Shown: positions 31,105 to 41,035, numbered from the stretch's first letter. The stretch is DNA of 64,000 nt from JAJNBA01 sp035512775 (GCA_035512775.1 DATKDI010000024.1:36961-100960), one strand, 5' to 3'. Notes: a model not told the origin generated them from the sequence alone. Numbers and translations are program-made.

Positions 31105-32491
31105 ATGAAGACCTCGTCCCCCCTTTCGATCCCGAAGCTCCGCGAAGACCTGACCGGGCGCGTGATCGCGCCGGACGACGCCGACTATGACGAGGCTCGC
31201 ACCGTCTTCGTCGGCGGGATCGACCGCCGTCCGGCCGTCATCGCCCGCGTCGCGAACGCGACCGACGTCTCTCGTGTCGTGTCACTCGCGCGCGAGACGG
31301 GGCTGGAACTCGCGGTGCGAAGTGGCGGGCACAGCGGCGTGGGTCATTGCGTCTCCGAAGGCGGGATCGTCCTCGACCTGACCGAGATGAAGGCGTTGGA
31401 CATCGATGTCGAAGGACGCACCGCGTGGGCCGAAACAGGGCTGACCGCCGTCGAGTACTCGACCGCGGCAGCCATCCACGGTCTCGCCACCGGGTTCGGC
31501 GACACCGGCTCGGTCGGGATCAGCGGGATCACGCTCGGCGGCGGCGTGGGGTTCCTGGTTCGCAAGTACGGCCTCACGATCGACGACCTCCTCGCCGCGG
31601 AGATCGTCACCGAGGACGGCGCGGTCCTCCAGGTCGACGCCGACACCGAGCCGGATCTCTTCTGGGCGATCCGGGGAGGAGGCGGCAACTTCGGCGTCGC
31701 GACGCGCTTCCGGTTCCGGCTGCACGAGGTCGAGACGATCGTGGGCGGGATGCTGTTCCTGCCGGCGACGCCGGAGGTCGTCGCCTCCTTCATCGCCGCG
31801 GCAGAGACCGCGCCGGAAGAACTGTCGACGATCGCCCACGTTCGCCCACGTGATGCCCGCGCCGCCGATGCCGCTCGTGCCAGAGGAACAGCACGGCAAG
31901 CTCGTGGTCTTCGCGCTGATGGCGTACGCCGGTGCACCGGAGGAGGGCGAGCGAGCTCTCGCTCCGTTCCGCGCGCTCGCGGAGCCGATCGCCGACATGG
32001 TCCGGCCGATCCCCTATCCGGAGATCTGCATGCCGAACGAGGAGGACTACCACCCCGTCGCGGCCGGGCTGACCATGTTCGTCGACGCCGTCGGCCCCGG
32101 TACGGCGGGGACGATCCTCGACCATCTCGAGACCTCGAACGCGTCGATGCGGGTGGCGCAGCTCCGAGTGCTCGGTGGCGCGATGGGTCGGGTGCCCGTC
32201 GAGGCGACCGCGTTCGCTCACCGCAAGAGCCGGATCATGGTGAACCTGGCCGCGCTGTACGAGGATCCCGAGGAAGCGGCGACGCACCAGGCGTGGGTTA
32301 CCGGTTTCGCCGGAGCGCTACGCCAAGGTGACAAGGGGGCGTATGTCAACTTCCTCGGTGACGAGGGCGAGGCGCGCGTCCGCGACGCCTACCCAGGACC
32401 GACGTGGGACCGCCTCAGCGAGATCAAGGGGACGTACGACCCCGACAACCTCTTCCGCCTCAACCAGAACATCCCACCGGCGGGTTCGTAA
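31105..32491 (+). pseudogene. FAD-linked oxidoreductase (BBE family), broken by a 10-bp tandem duplication
   Basis: The first frame holds the PCMH-type FAD domain (LAVRSGGHSGVGHCVSEGGI, with the His/Cys of bicovalent FAD enzymes, and GDTGSVGISGITLGGGVGFL). The second frame holds the substrate and BBE domains, ending YDPDNLFRLNQNIPP. TCGCCCACGT is duplicated at 31832-31841 and 31842-31851; deleting one unit joins the frames as STIAHVMPAPP, giving 458 residues. The ATG at 31105 has GAAGGAG upstream. It is either a recent slippage mutation or an assembly artefact. Confidence 0.88.
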
Positions 32492-32504
32492 AGCGGCCTG
32501 CTCT

Positions 32505-33011
32505 TCAGGAGGGCTCCTCGGTGAGCTGGTCCGCGAGCAGCTCCATCAGGAGGCCGTCGTGCCAGGTGCCGTCCGGACCTCGTTCGTACGACCGCATGAC
32601 GCCGACGGCGCGGAAGCCCACCTTCTCGTAGGCGCGGATCGCGGCCGCGTTGTCGGCGGCCGGGTCGATCGTCAGGCGATGATGACCTCGCTCCTCGATC
32701 AGATATCGGGCGAGGACCCGGACCGCCTCGCTGCCGAAACCCTGGGCGTGCTGCGACGTCGTCAGGAAGATGTCGATCCCGGCGCGGCGGTACATCGGGT
32801 CGGTCTCCTCGTCGTACTGGATCGCCCCGATGATCTCGCCGTCGGTTTCGATCACGAAAGTATTCTCGTCCTGCAGGAACTCCTCGAGCTCGCCTCCCTC
32901 GAGAACACCCCATCGAGTCTCCACCTCGGGCTCGTACCGGATCGAGGCAACCTGCGCCATGTCCTCGAGGGTGGAGTTCCGAAGAGTCGCTCGACGGCCG
33001 GTGAGTCGCAC
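32505..33011 (-). CDS. GNAT family acetyltransferase (aminoglycoside 6'-acetyltransferase-like)
   Basis: 168 residues. GRRATLRNSTLEDMAQVASI starts the fold, GIDIFLTTSQHAQGFGSEAV carries the acetyl-CoA loop (QGFGSE), and IDPAADNAAAIRAYEKVGFR the C-terminal motif. The family resembles AAC(6')-like and ribosomal-protein acetylases; substrate uncertain. It lies tail to tail with the oxidoreductase. Confidence 0.87.
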   Translation of the reverse strand: MRLTGRRATLRNSTLEDMAQVASIRYEPEVETRWGVLEGGELEEFLQDENTFVIETDGEIIGAIQYDEETDPMYRRAGIDIFLTTSQHAQGFGSEAVRVLARYLIEERGHHRLTIDPAADNAAAIRAYEKVGFRAVGVMRSYERGPDGTWHDGLLMELLADQLTEEPS

Positions 33012-33015
33012 GACG

Positions 33016-33192
33016 CTAGGGCCTGATGTTCTGATTCAGACGGAAGACGTTTTCGGGGTCGTACATCCGCTTCAGCCCGACCAGTCTGTCGTACTTCGCG
33101 TCTCCGGAGATCGAGCGCACGACGTCGTCTCCGGACTCGACCATGTCGTTCACGTGATGACCCTCGGCGGTGAACGGGGCAAGCGCATCCAT
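33016..33192 (-). pseudogene. C-terminal fragment of a second BBE-type oxidoreductase
   Basis: About 58 residues, DALAPFTAEGHHVNDMVESG ... LVGLKRMYDPENVFRLNQNI, clearly the BBE C-terminus (compare YDPDNLFRLNQNI at 32450). The FAD and substrate domains are missing upstream; bases 33193-33406 show no continuing homology. It is a remnant left of the protease gene. Being on the opposite strand to the larger oxidoreductase, it points to an older duplication or a separate acquisition. Confidence 0.7.
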
Positions 33193-33406
33193 CGTATCGT
33201 GAGGTTCCCCGATTCCGCGCCCGAGTCGTCCGGATCCGGCCGAGCCGGATCGTGAGCTGGGGCATCGAGCGAACCGCCACGGCGGCCAGGGCGACGGGAA
33301 ACGGGATCGAGCACAACGCTCGCGACGTGGACTGACCTGCGCCTTTGCCAAGAAGGGACGGTGCCCGCAAGAATCCTCAAGTCCCCACCCTCGAAGGAGG
33401 AGCATC

Positions 33407-36400
33407 GTGCGTCTCCGCCGTTCATTCGCGCTCGTGACGGGTCTGTCCCTCGTGCTGATGATGCAGGGAGGCATCGGACGGTCGGCCCCGCAGGCCCCGG
33501 GAGCGAGCGATCGTTCCCAGCGGGTCGCCGAGACCACGTTGCCCGATGGCTTCGTTCCGGCTGCGATCCGAGCCAAGCAGCTCGGGCGCTACTTCGTCGA
33601 GATGAAGGCTCCCGCCGTGGCCGATGCGATTCTCAGTCGCGGAACAGCGGCCTCCGACCAGACGAGCGCGCCGCAGCAACAAGCGGCCGCATCGGCAGCG
33701 CTCCGAGCGCAGGAAGCCGCGATCGCCCAGGCCAGGTCCCTCGGGGGACAGGTCACGTTCCGTTACAAGATCCTGGTGAACGCGTTCTCCGCACGCCTGT
33801 CGGCGCAGGCCGCATCGGCACTCGCCCAGCGCGCGGACGTCCGATCGGTCCAGCCCGTCTCCATCGTGACGAAGTCGCTCTCCACGAGCGTGCCCTTCAT
33901 CGGCGCTCCGCAGGTGTGGAGCAACTTCGGGGTGAACGGCAGGGGCATGCGGGTCGCGATCGTCGACACCGGCATCGACTACACGCACGCGTCGTTCGGT
34001 GGCGCCGGCACGGTCGCGGCCTATGAGGCCAACGACCCGACGTTCATCGAACCAGGGACGTTCCCCACCACGAAGGTGATCGGCGGCTTCGACTTCGTCG
34101 GCGAGGACTACGACGTGCTGGACGACGAGACGGGCAACGACATCCCGAGGCCGGACTTCGACCCGCTCGATGAGGACGGCCACGGCACCCACACCGGCAG
34201 CACCGTCGCGGGGATCAACGTCCCCGGTGAGGTCGGGAGAGGCGTCGCCCCGGCGGCGAAGCTGTACGCCTACAAGGTGTGGGACGTCGGCAACTCGACC
34301 GACGACGTGCTGGTCGCCGCCTACGAGCGCGCGGTCGATCCCAACCAGGACGGCGACGTCTCGGACGCGGTGGACGTCCTGTCCTTCTCGGGAGGCGTCA
34401 CGTACGGCACGCTGAACTCGCTCGAGGCGAGGGCGGCGCAACGCGTCGTCGACCTCGGAACGGTGTTCGTGGCCTCCGCCGGGAACTCCGGCAACCAGGC
34501 CGCGAACGCCTCCGCCTACGTCGCCGGGACCCCGGCGACCGCGCGAGGCGTGGTGGCCGTGGCGGCCTCCATCGACCAGTTCCTGGCGCTCGTGCTGACG
34601 ATCAACACGACGACGGATCCGCCCGCACCGGCACTTCCCGACAGCGGGCAGACCGTGCATCAGGCGTGGTCGGCACCCATTCCCTCGGGAGGGTGGACGG
34701 ACGACCTGTTCGACGGCCGCGAGGTCGATCCGAACACGGCGGCGCAGTTCTGCAACCCGCTGCCGGCCGACTCGCTCACCGGCCTGACGGTCCTGGTCCG
34801 CCGTGGCACGTGTGCCGGGTCGCTGAAGACGTTCAACGCCGAGACCGCCGGGGCGGACGCGCTGATCATGATCAACAACGTGCCCGGGGCACCCATCGGG
34901 CTGGGAAGCGGCGGTGAGACCGTCACGATCCCGGCGTTCATGATCTCGCAGGCCGACGGGGCCGCGCTCCTCGGGGAGATCAGCCCCAACGCCGGCACCA
35001 GCGTCTACAACGAGGTCACCGTGAACGCGACGATCGGTGACGTCCCGCAACCGGTGCCAGGCTTCGAGGACGCTCTGACCGGCTTCACGTCCGAGGGCCC
35101 CGCCCGGCTCACGAACGACCTGAAGCCGGACATCTCGGCACCGGGCTTCAACATCGCGGCTGCGGCCGTGGGCACCGGCAACGAGTCGATCGAGTTCTCG
35201 GGGACCTCGATGGCCGCACCCCACGTGTCGGGCGTGGCCACGCTGCTCCGGCAGCTCCACCCGAGCTGGAACCCGGCGCAGATCAAGGCTGTACTGATGA
35301 ACCAGGCCCAGATCAACATGAAGAACGCGGACCAGACCACGCCCGTCTCCGCGACCGCGATGGGAGCCGGGCGGGTCCAGGCGTTCCAGTCGGCCCGGGC
35401 CGTGTCGGTGGCCTGGCCGCCGAGCCTCTCGTTCGGGTTCGCTCCCACGCCGACGACCTGGTCCGACGTGCGGAGCTTCCGGGTGAAGAACTTCGACAAC
35501 AAGCGGCACGGCTACACGGTCACCGCCGCCGACCGCTACTCGGACTTCGATCCGGCCGTGACGTCGCTGGCCGTCTCGCTGAACGGCTCGTCGTTCGGCG
35601 CGAGCCGGTCGTTCAACCTGAACGGCGGCCAAGCACGGCGGGTGTGGATCCGGCTCACGGTGAACCCGGCCCCGATCTCTGAGCTCGAGCAGGAGTTCGG
35701 GTGGTACTACTTCCACCCCAACATGGACGGCACCGTCCGGGTCCAGCAGAGCGGGGCCCCGACGGACGTGCTCCGGCTCCCGTGGCACGTGGCGCCGCTC
35801 GCGACGTCGGACAACGGGCTCTCGGAGTCCTCGCTCGACCTCACCGGCGGGCCCGCCACGATGGAGCTGACCGAAGGGACGGCGGCGGGGATCTCCTACG
35901 CCGACCTCTACCACCTCGGGACGACCGACCCGGTCGGGAACCGGACGGAAGGAGACATCGTCGCGGTCGGCGCCCGTTCCTTCACCGGTGCCACGATCGA
36001 CGGGATCGCCGAAGGGGTGCCCACCGGCACTGACGAGCTCGCCGGCATCACGTGGCTCCAGTTCCTCACGAGCAACGACGAGCCGACGGAGCCGGTCGAG
36101 ATCGGCGTGCAGACCTGGGGCGTGCACAACGTCACGGAGACGCTCGAGGTCGACGTCTTCATCGACGCCGGCGCGGACGGCGTGTTCGCCGACGACGAGC
36201 TCCAGGCCGACTACATCGCGGTGAAGCTCGCCGCTCCCGGAGGGGAGGTCTGCCTCTTCGACCTCTCCCTAGCGGATCCGTTCGATGACTGCGCCGCCCT
36301 GTACTTCCCCGACTACAACAACTACAACGGCAACCTCGTCGGGGTCGTGCTGGATGCCCAGGCGATCGGCCTGGCGGACGGTGCCTCGTCGTTCTCCTAC

Positions 36401-36700
36401 CGGGTCGAGGCGTGCACGGGCACGTTCACCGGTGACGTGCCGGGCTTCATCTGCGACTCCGCGGGTGAGTTCGACGACGGCACCGGAACGTGGGACCTCG
36501 TGTTCGACGCGGCCGCCCCGCCCCTCGTGATCGATCCGCTGGTCTGCCAGGGGTTCTGGGACGGAGGTCCGTGCGACGCCGCCGATCCGATCGAGGTGAG
36601 CGTCGGATCGGCCGGGACCGGCGACAACCCCTCGATCCTGGCCCTGTTCCCGAACGACGCGCCGCATCGCACGGCCACCGTCGTCGAGACGACCACGTAA
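33407..36700 (+). CDS. Secreted subtilisin-like serine protease (S8) with PA insert
   Basis: 1097 residues. A signal peptide (RRSFALVTGLSLVLMMQGG) precedes an inhibitor-I9-like propeptide (FRYKILVNAFSARLSAQAAS). The catalytic triad is RVAIVDTGIDYTHASFG (Asp, about 186), DEDGHGTHTGSTVAGINVPG (His, about 262) and EFSGTSMAAPHVSGVATLLR (Ser, about 602). A PA domain is inserted (PLPADSLTGLTVLVRRGTCA). The long C-terminus is beta-rich, Fn3-like. The GTG at 33407 has GAAGGAGGA upstream. It is probably a large extracellular protease of the C5a-peptidase/vpr type. Confidence 0.93.
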   Translation: MRLRRSFALVTGLSLVLMMQGGIGRSAPQAPGASDRSQRVAETTLPDGFVPAAIRAKQLGRYFVEMKAPAVADAILSRGTAASDQTSAPQQQAAASAALRAQEAAIAQARSLGGQVTFRYKILVNAFSARLSAQAASALAQRADVRSVQPVSIVTKSLSTSVPFIGAPQVWSNFGVNGRGMRVAIVDTGIDYTHASFGGAGTVAAYEANDPTFIEPGTFPTTKVIGGFDFVGEDYDVLDDETGNDIPRPDFDPLDEDGHGTHTGSTVAGINVPGEVGRGVAPAAKLYAYKVWDVGNSTDDVLVAAYERAVDPNQDGDVSDAVDVLSFSGGVTYGTLNSLEARAAQRVVDLGTVFVASAGNSGNQAANASAYVAGTPATARGVVAVAASIDQFLALVLTINTTTDPPAPALPDSGQTVHQAWSAPIPSGGWTDDLFDGREVDPNTAAQFCNPLPADSLTGLTVLVRRGTCAGSLKTFNAETAGADALIMINNVPGAPIGLGSGGETVTIPAFMISQADGAALLGEISPNAGTSVYNEVTVNATIGDVPQPVPGFEDALTGFTSEGPARLTNDLKPDISAPGFNIAAAAVGTGNESIEFSGTSMAAPHVSGVATLLRQLHPSWNPAQIKAVLMNQAQINMKNADQTTPVSATAMGAGRVQAFQSARAVSVAWPPSLSFGFAPTPTTWSDVRSFRVKNFDNKRHGYTVTAADRYSDFDPAVTSLAVSLNGSSFGASRSFNLNGGQARRVWIRLTVNPAPISELEQEFGWYYFHPNMDGTVRVQQSGAPTDVLRLPWHVAPLATSDNGLSESSLDLTGGPATMELTEGTAAGISYADLYHLGTTDPVGNRTEGDIVAVGARSFTGATIDGIAEGVPTGTDELAGITWLQFLTSNDEPTEPVEIGVQTWGVHNVTETLEVDVFIDAGADGVFADDELQADYIAVKLAAPGGEVCLFDLSLADPFDDCAALYFPDYNNYNGNLVGVVLDAQAIGLADGASSFSYRVEACTGTFTGDVPGFICDSAGEFDDGTGTWDLVFDAAAPPLVIDPLVCQGFWDGGPCDAADPIEVSVGSAGTGDNPSILALFPNDAPHRTATVVETTT

Positions 36701-36714
36701 CCGGGAGATCCGTC

Positions 36715-36752
36715 GGCGGCCCGGGAACGGCTTCGGCCGTTCCCGGGCCGCC
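36715..36752 (+). terminator. Hairpin terminator after the subtilase
   Basis: A perfect 17-bp stem GGCGGCCCGGGAACGGC (36715-36731) with TTCG loop and exact complement 36736-36752, 15 bases after the stop. There is no T tract, as usual for high-GC terminators. Confidence 0.85.
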
Positions 36753-36772
36753 ACCCGTGCCTTACATAGCAG

Positions 36773-37346
36773 TCACGGCGTGAGGGGCGGAACGCGCCTC
36801 CCAGCGGCGGAGTCCTCGACCAACGTTGCGAAGCGCCGTTCGCGCGTCTCTTCCTTCTTCCCGGTCATCACCCAGCGGATCGCGGCCTGCCGATAGGACT
36901 TCGGCATCGCTTCGAACGAGGCCCACGCCTTCTTCTTCGCGCGGAAGCGCTTCTCGAACGCCGGATCGAACACGGCCTTGTCGCGCTGCTCATAGGAGTA
37001 GATCCCTGAGCGGCCCTCGCGCCGTGCCTCGAACGCCTTCAGACCGGCAGGATGCATGCGGTCGGCTTCCGTGAGAGCGGCGACGCGCCCGATGTTCACC
37101 GCGCTCCAGTTGCTCCCGACCCGTCGGGGCGTGAACCCGTTCATGTACCGCTCGGCGTCGATGCTCTTGCGGATGCCGTCGATCCAGCCGAAGCAGAGCG
37201 CCTCGTCCACCGACTCCAGCCACGTCATGCTGGGCTTGCCAGACGCCTTCTTGTAGTAGACGACCCACAGGCTCTGGCTCGCTGTCGTGGTATCGCTCCA
37301 GCCACGCGCGGAAGTCCTCCGGGCGTCGGAACGTTGTGGGTTCCAT
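36773..37346 (-). pseudogene. YdeI/OmdA family protein, frameshifted near its start
   Basis: From ATG 37346 the frame reads EPTTFRRPEDFRAWLERYHD then SEPEPVG. The correct continuation LWVVYYKKASGKPSMTWLES, DEALCFGWIDGIRKSIDAER, FTPRRVGSNWSAVNIGRVAA and AIRWVMTGKKEETRERRFAT is one frame away. Removing one C in GAGCCTGTGG (near 37275) restores a protein of about 190 residues. The family is called bacteriocin-protection or OmpD-associated, with biochemical role unknown. Confidence 0.8.
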
Positions 37347-37410
37347 GACGATCGAGTCCCCCATCGGAGTGACACCGTTGGGGTCGGCGGCCGCCCCTAT
37401 GCTGACCGCC

Positions 37411-40215
37411 ATGGAGTGTGACTTCTGCGGCCAGCCCCTCCCCGAGGGCGCTCGCTTCTGCCCCAACTGCGGGACGCCCCTGTCGACGACCCTCGGCACC
37501 GAGGAGCGGAAGATGGTCACGGTCCTGTTCGCGGACCTGGTCGACTCGACCGGGCTCGCGCAGCGGCTCGACCCCGAGCGAGCCCGGGAGGTGCTCGGTG
37601 GGTTCTTCGACGCCGCGAGCGAGGAGCTGCGCGCCCTCCGTGGTCACCCTGAGAAGTTCATCGGCGACGCCGTGATGGCGGTGTTCGGCCTCCCCCACGT
37701 CAGCGAGGACGACGCGGTGCGGGCCGTCCGCGCCGGCCTCGCGATCCGCGACCGGATGTTCCGCCTCCAGCAGTCCCTCGGCCTGGACGAGCCGCTCGAG
37801 ATCCGCGTCGGGATCGAGACCGGCGAGGCGGCGACGGGCGTCGGTCCCACCGGGCAATTGCTCGTCACCGGCCAGGTGGTCAACGCCGCCGCTCGTCTCC
37901 AGACCGCCGCCCAGCCGGGACAGGTGCTTATGGGTGCGACCACGCACGCGCTGACCGAGGACGCGGTCTCCTGCGGCGACAGGCAGGAGATCGAGGCGAA
38001 GGGGTTCGCCAACGCGCTGCCGGCCTACCCGGTGGAGGCGCTGACCACCCGGTCGGCGCGTCGCACGATCCCGTTCGTGGGCCGCGCGAACGAGCTGGAC
38101 ATCCTCCGCGGGAGCGTCGCGAGGGTGAACGCCATCTCCAGCCCGCTCCTCGTCACCATCCTCGGAGAACCGGGCGTGGGCAAGTCCCGGCTGGCCGACG
38201 AGTTGATCGCCGGCCTGGGCGAAGACGTCACCGTCCTTCGAGGGCGCGCGGAGGCCTACGGCGACACCGCCACGTTCGCGCCCGTGACCGCGATCGTCCG
38301 CGACATCGCCGGCATCGACGACGAGATGCCGCCCGAGGAGGCGATGCGACGCCTGCAGGAGGTCGTCGACGGCTGCTGCGAGCCGAGTGAGGCGGAACGG
38401 GTCGCCGGTCGGCTCGGCCTCACGATCGGGCTCGGCGCGCCCAAGCGCGAGGAGTCGGTGTTCGTGCAGGACGTCCAGAGCGGATTCCTGAGCCTGGTGG
38501 AGGGCTTGTCCGCTCGCGGACCCGTGGTCCTGGTGTTCGAAGACGTCCACGGGCTCCACCCGCCGATGCTCGACCTGATCGAGCGCGTGGTCACGACGAC
38601 GAGGAACGGCCCCCAGCGCGCGCTCACGATCGCCCTCGGGCGGCCGGAGCTGCTGGAGGAGCGGCCTGCGTGGGGATCGGGTGTGGTGAACGCCGTCACC
38701 CTTCGTCTCGACCCGCTCCCGGCCGCCGAGGCGATCGAGCTGGTCCGCGAGGCGGCCGGGGGACACGTCAGCGAATCCGAGGCCGCCGAGATCGCGGACA
38801 GGACCGGCGGCAATCCGTTCTTCATCGTCGAGACCACCGGCATGGTGCTTCGCGCTCGCCAGGACGGGGCCGCCACCTCGGGGCGAGCCCTCCCTCCGAC
38901 CGTGCAGGCCGTCGTGGCCGCGCGCCTCGACAGCCTCCGTCACCGGCTGCGCGACCTCGCACGACGTGCGTCCGTCTTCATCTACTCCTTCGACCTCGAG
39001 GAGCTGGCGACCGTCTCGGACGCCGACGCCGACGACATCCGCGGCCTCGAGGACGCGGAGATCCTCGTGCGCGAAGACGGCAGGATCTCGCGCTGGCGGT
39101 TCCGTCACGAGACCGTCCGCGAGGTCGCGTACGCGAGCCTTCCCAAGCGCGAGCGCCTGAGCTTGCACGAGCGGATCGCGGACGCGCTCATGGAGTCGGG
39201 ACACCGCTCGTACGCCGCGGACCATCTCGAACGCGCCGCGCAGGCCTCGATCGACCTCGATCCCGCGGATCGCCGCGTGCCGAACCGGGCGGTCGACGCG
39301 TTGATCATGGCCGGGGATCGCGCCCGCCGACGGATGGAGAGTCGGTCGGCAGTGGACTTCTACGAGCGAGCGCTTGCGATGGCGGGGCCCGAGAGCTCTT
39401 GGGGGGCACGGGAAGGGCGAGCGCTCGCGGGAACGGGCGAAGGCCATTACTGGCTGGGGGAGTATCCGGCCGCCAGCGAGGCGCTGTCGCGCGCCGTCGA
39501 GCTCGGGGAGAAGTTCGACGACGCCTGGACGCTCACGCTCGCCCTCCGCTACCAGGGGGACATCGCGATCAACGTCGACGGCGATCTGGAGAAGGCCGAG
39601 CAGCTCCTCGCAGACTCGCTCGCCGCGGCCGGTGAGCTGGATGATGCCTGGGCGATGTCCCGGTCACTGCTGTTCGCCGGCTGGGTGCCGTGGACCCGGG
39701 ACGACTTCGAAGAGGCCGATCAGATCTGGCGACGGGCGCTCTCGCTGGCGGAGGAGCACGACGACACCTGGTCGCGCGTGCGGGCGCTGACCGCGCTGTC
39801 CATCAACTTCTCGCAACAGAACAACACCGAAGAGGCCGCCGCCCTGATCGAACAGGCGAGGGAGCTCGCCGATCAGATGGGCGATCGCTTCAGCGTGGCG
39901 GTGACGATGGTGCAACGCGGACGGCTCGACGAGGATCTCGGGAACCTCGAGGAGGCCATCCCCCAGTTCGACCACGCCATCGAGATCTTCAAGGAGCTCG
40001 GCGCTCGCTGGGAGGTGGCGGACGCGCTCGCGGAACGCGGGATCAGCTACCGCGACCTCGGACGACTCGACGAAGGCGAGGAGGATCTCAGGAGCGCGAT
40101 CCGGATATCGGGCGAGCTCGGTGAACAGCAGATCGCCGGGTGGGGTGGTCGTGCGCTCGACCGTCTCGCGCAGATCCGCGCCGAGAGCGCCGACGAGCGC
40201 GTCACGGGCGGCTGA
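37411..40215 (+). CDS. Zinc-ribbon, class III cyclase, AAA ATPase and TPR signalling protein
   Basis: 934 residues. A zinc ribbon CDFCGQPLPEGARFCPNCG (residues 3-21) is followed by a cyclase domain with VTVLFADLVDSTGLAQRLDP, EKFIGDAVMAVFGLP (KxxGD) and LVTGQVVNAAARLQ. An AAA/STAND ATPase follows with Walker A LVTILGEPGVGKSRLADELI and Walker B GPVVLVFEDVHGLHP. The C-terminal 350 residues are TPR-like helices. The architecture matches large actinobacterial cyclase/ATPase regulators without an HTH. ATG 37411 is chosen at the zinc ribbon. Confidence 0.9.
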   Translation: MECDFCGQPLPEGARFCPNCGTPLSTTLGTEERKMVTVLFADLVDSTGLAQRLDPERAREVLGGFFDAASEELRALRGHPEKFIGDAVMAVFGLPHVSEDDAVRAVRAGLAIRDRMFRLQQSLGLDEPLEIRVGIETGEAATGVGPTGQLLVTGQVVNAAARLQTAAQPGQVLMGATTHALTEDAVSCGDRQEIEAKGFANALPAYPVEALTTRSARRTIPFVGRANELDILRGSVARVNAISSPLLVTILGEPGVGKSRLADELIAGLGEDVTVLRGRAEAYGDTATFAPVTAIVRDIAGIDDEMPPEEAMRRLQEVVDGCCEPSEAERVAGRLGLTIGLGAPKREESVFVQDVQSGFLSLVEGLSARGPVVLVFEDVHGLHPPMLDLIERVVTTTRNGPQRALTIALGRPELLEERPAWGSGVVNAVTLRLDPLPAAEAIELVREAAGGHVSESEAAEIADRTGGNPFFIVETTGMVLRARQDGAATSGRALPPTVQAVVAARLDSLRHRLRDLARRASVFIYSFDLEELATVSDADADDIRGLEDAEILVREDGRISRWRFRHETVREVAYASLPKRERLSLHERIADALMESGHRSYAADHLERAAQASIDLDPADRRVPNRAVDALIMAGDRARRRMESRSAVDFYERALAMAGPESSWGAREGRALAGTGEGHYWLGEYPAASEALSRAVELGEKFDDAWTLTLALRYQGDIAINVDGDLEKAEQLLADSLAAAGELDDAWAMSRSLLFAGWVPWTRDDFEEADQIWRRALSLAEEHDDTWSRVRALTALSINFSQQNNTEEAAALIEQARELADQMGDRFSVAVTMVQRGRLDEDLGNLEEAIPQFDHAIEIFKELGARWEVADALAERGISYRDLGRLDEGEEDLRSAIRISGELGEQQIAGWGGRALDRLAQIRAESADERVTGG

Positions 40216-40654
40216 CTCCGGCCGGGCCGGAGCCGACGTCGGGCTGGGCCCCCGCCGCCACTTCGACGAGTCGACCCACGTACATCTGCCAGCCCTCGCG
40301 GTGGAGATCCGCGTCCGCCTCCGACGGGAACCCCGTATGTCTGAGGCGGAGCAACGTCCCGTCCCCGTCCGCGTGCAAGGTGATCTCCACCGTGGTGGAA
40401 CCGGGGGGCACGTCCCCGCTCCCCTCCCACCCCCAGGTGAACACGACCCTGCTCGGCGGCTCGACCTCGACGTATTCGCCGAGCGCGACGGCCTCGGGCC
40501 CCATGCGCACCCGGTAGCGCCCGCCAGGACGAGGGTCGAGCTCGGCCTGCTGGCCCTTCCACCGCGTGTACTTCTCGGGATCCGTGAGGTACGTGAAGAC
40601 CTCATCCGGGGTGGCGGCGATACGCCGCTCGACCTCGACGACCGGATCAGCCAC
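40202..40654 (-). CDS. SRPBCC (AHSA1-like) protein
   Basis: 150 residues. VVEVERRIAATPDEVFTYLT, YTRWKGQQAELDPRPGGRYR and VVFTWGWEGSGDVPPGSTTV are typical AHSA1 motifs; the C-terminal helix is GWQMYVGRLVEVAAGA. It overlaps the ArsR gene's end by eight bases and the signalling protein's 3' end by 14. It is part of an ArsR-controlled SRPBCC cluster. Confidence 0.88.
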   Translation of the reverse strand: MADPVVEVERRIAATPDEVFTYLTDPEKYTRWKGQQAELDPRPGGRYRVRMGPEAVALGEYVEVEPPSRVVFTWGWEGSGDVPPGSTTVEITLHADGDGTLLRLRHTGFPSEADADLHREGWQMYVGRLVEVAAGAQPDVGSGPAGVSRP

Positions 40655-40949
40655 GTCGGTCCCGCCGGATCGTCCGCTGGAGCGCGTCCAGGTCTTGCTC
40701 CCACATCTGGCGAAGCACGTCGCCCACCGGACCGAGGGCCTCGCGGTCGGCGCGGTAGAAGCGCTTCGTCCCCTCGCGGCGCTCCCGAACGAGGCCGGCC
40801 GTCCGCAGGACCTTGAGGTTCTGCGACATGGCAGGCCAACTCACGTCGAACTTGCCCGCGATCTCACCGGACGAGAGCTCCTCGTCCCAGACCAAGCGGA
40901 GGATCTCGCGTCGCCGTGGACTGCTGATCGCATCGAGTACCGCCTGCAC
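40647..40949 (-). CDS. ArsR family winged-helix repressor
   Basis: 100 residues, a compact HTH: VLDAISSPRRREILRLVWDE, LSSGEIAGKFDVSWPAMSQN, LKVLRTAGLVRERREGTKRF then YRAD. There are no metal-binding cysteines. It is the typical repressor partner of SRPBCC/AHSA1 genes. It sits divergent from another SRPBCC gene across a perfect palindrome and probably controls both sides. Confidence 0.9.
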   Translation of the reverse strand: MQAVLDAISSPRRREILRLVWDEELSSGEIAGKFDVSWPAMSQNLKVLRTAGLVRERREGTKRFYRADREALGPVGDVLRQMWEQDLDALQRTIRRDRRG

Positions 40950-40956
40950 GCTGCGT

Positions 40957-41004
40957 ATTTAAGCACCTCCTTCGGGTTGACACGACTCTTAAGCCTAGGC
41001 TTAA
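40957..41004. promoter_or_regulatory. ArsR-type operator: perfect palindrome plus half-site
   Basis: TTAAGCCTAGGCTTAA (40989-41004) is a perfect 16-bp palindrome, and ATTTAAGC (40957-40964) repeats its extended half. Both lie in the 86-base divergent gap between the ArsR and SRPBCC genes. Confidence 0.75.
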
Positions 41005-41035
41005 ATAGCGGGCTCACACGCCAGAGGGGGACGAG

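Noticed and set aside
33422..36127. 901-residue open frame antisense to the subtilase
   Set aside because: It is rich in Arg, Gly, Val and His with no domain, and lies opposite a gene with a full catalytic triad and ribosome-binding site. It is a GC-bias shadow.
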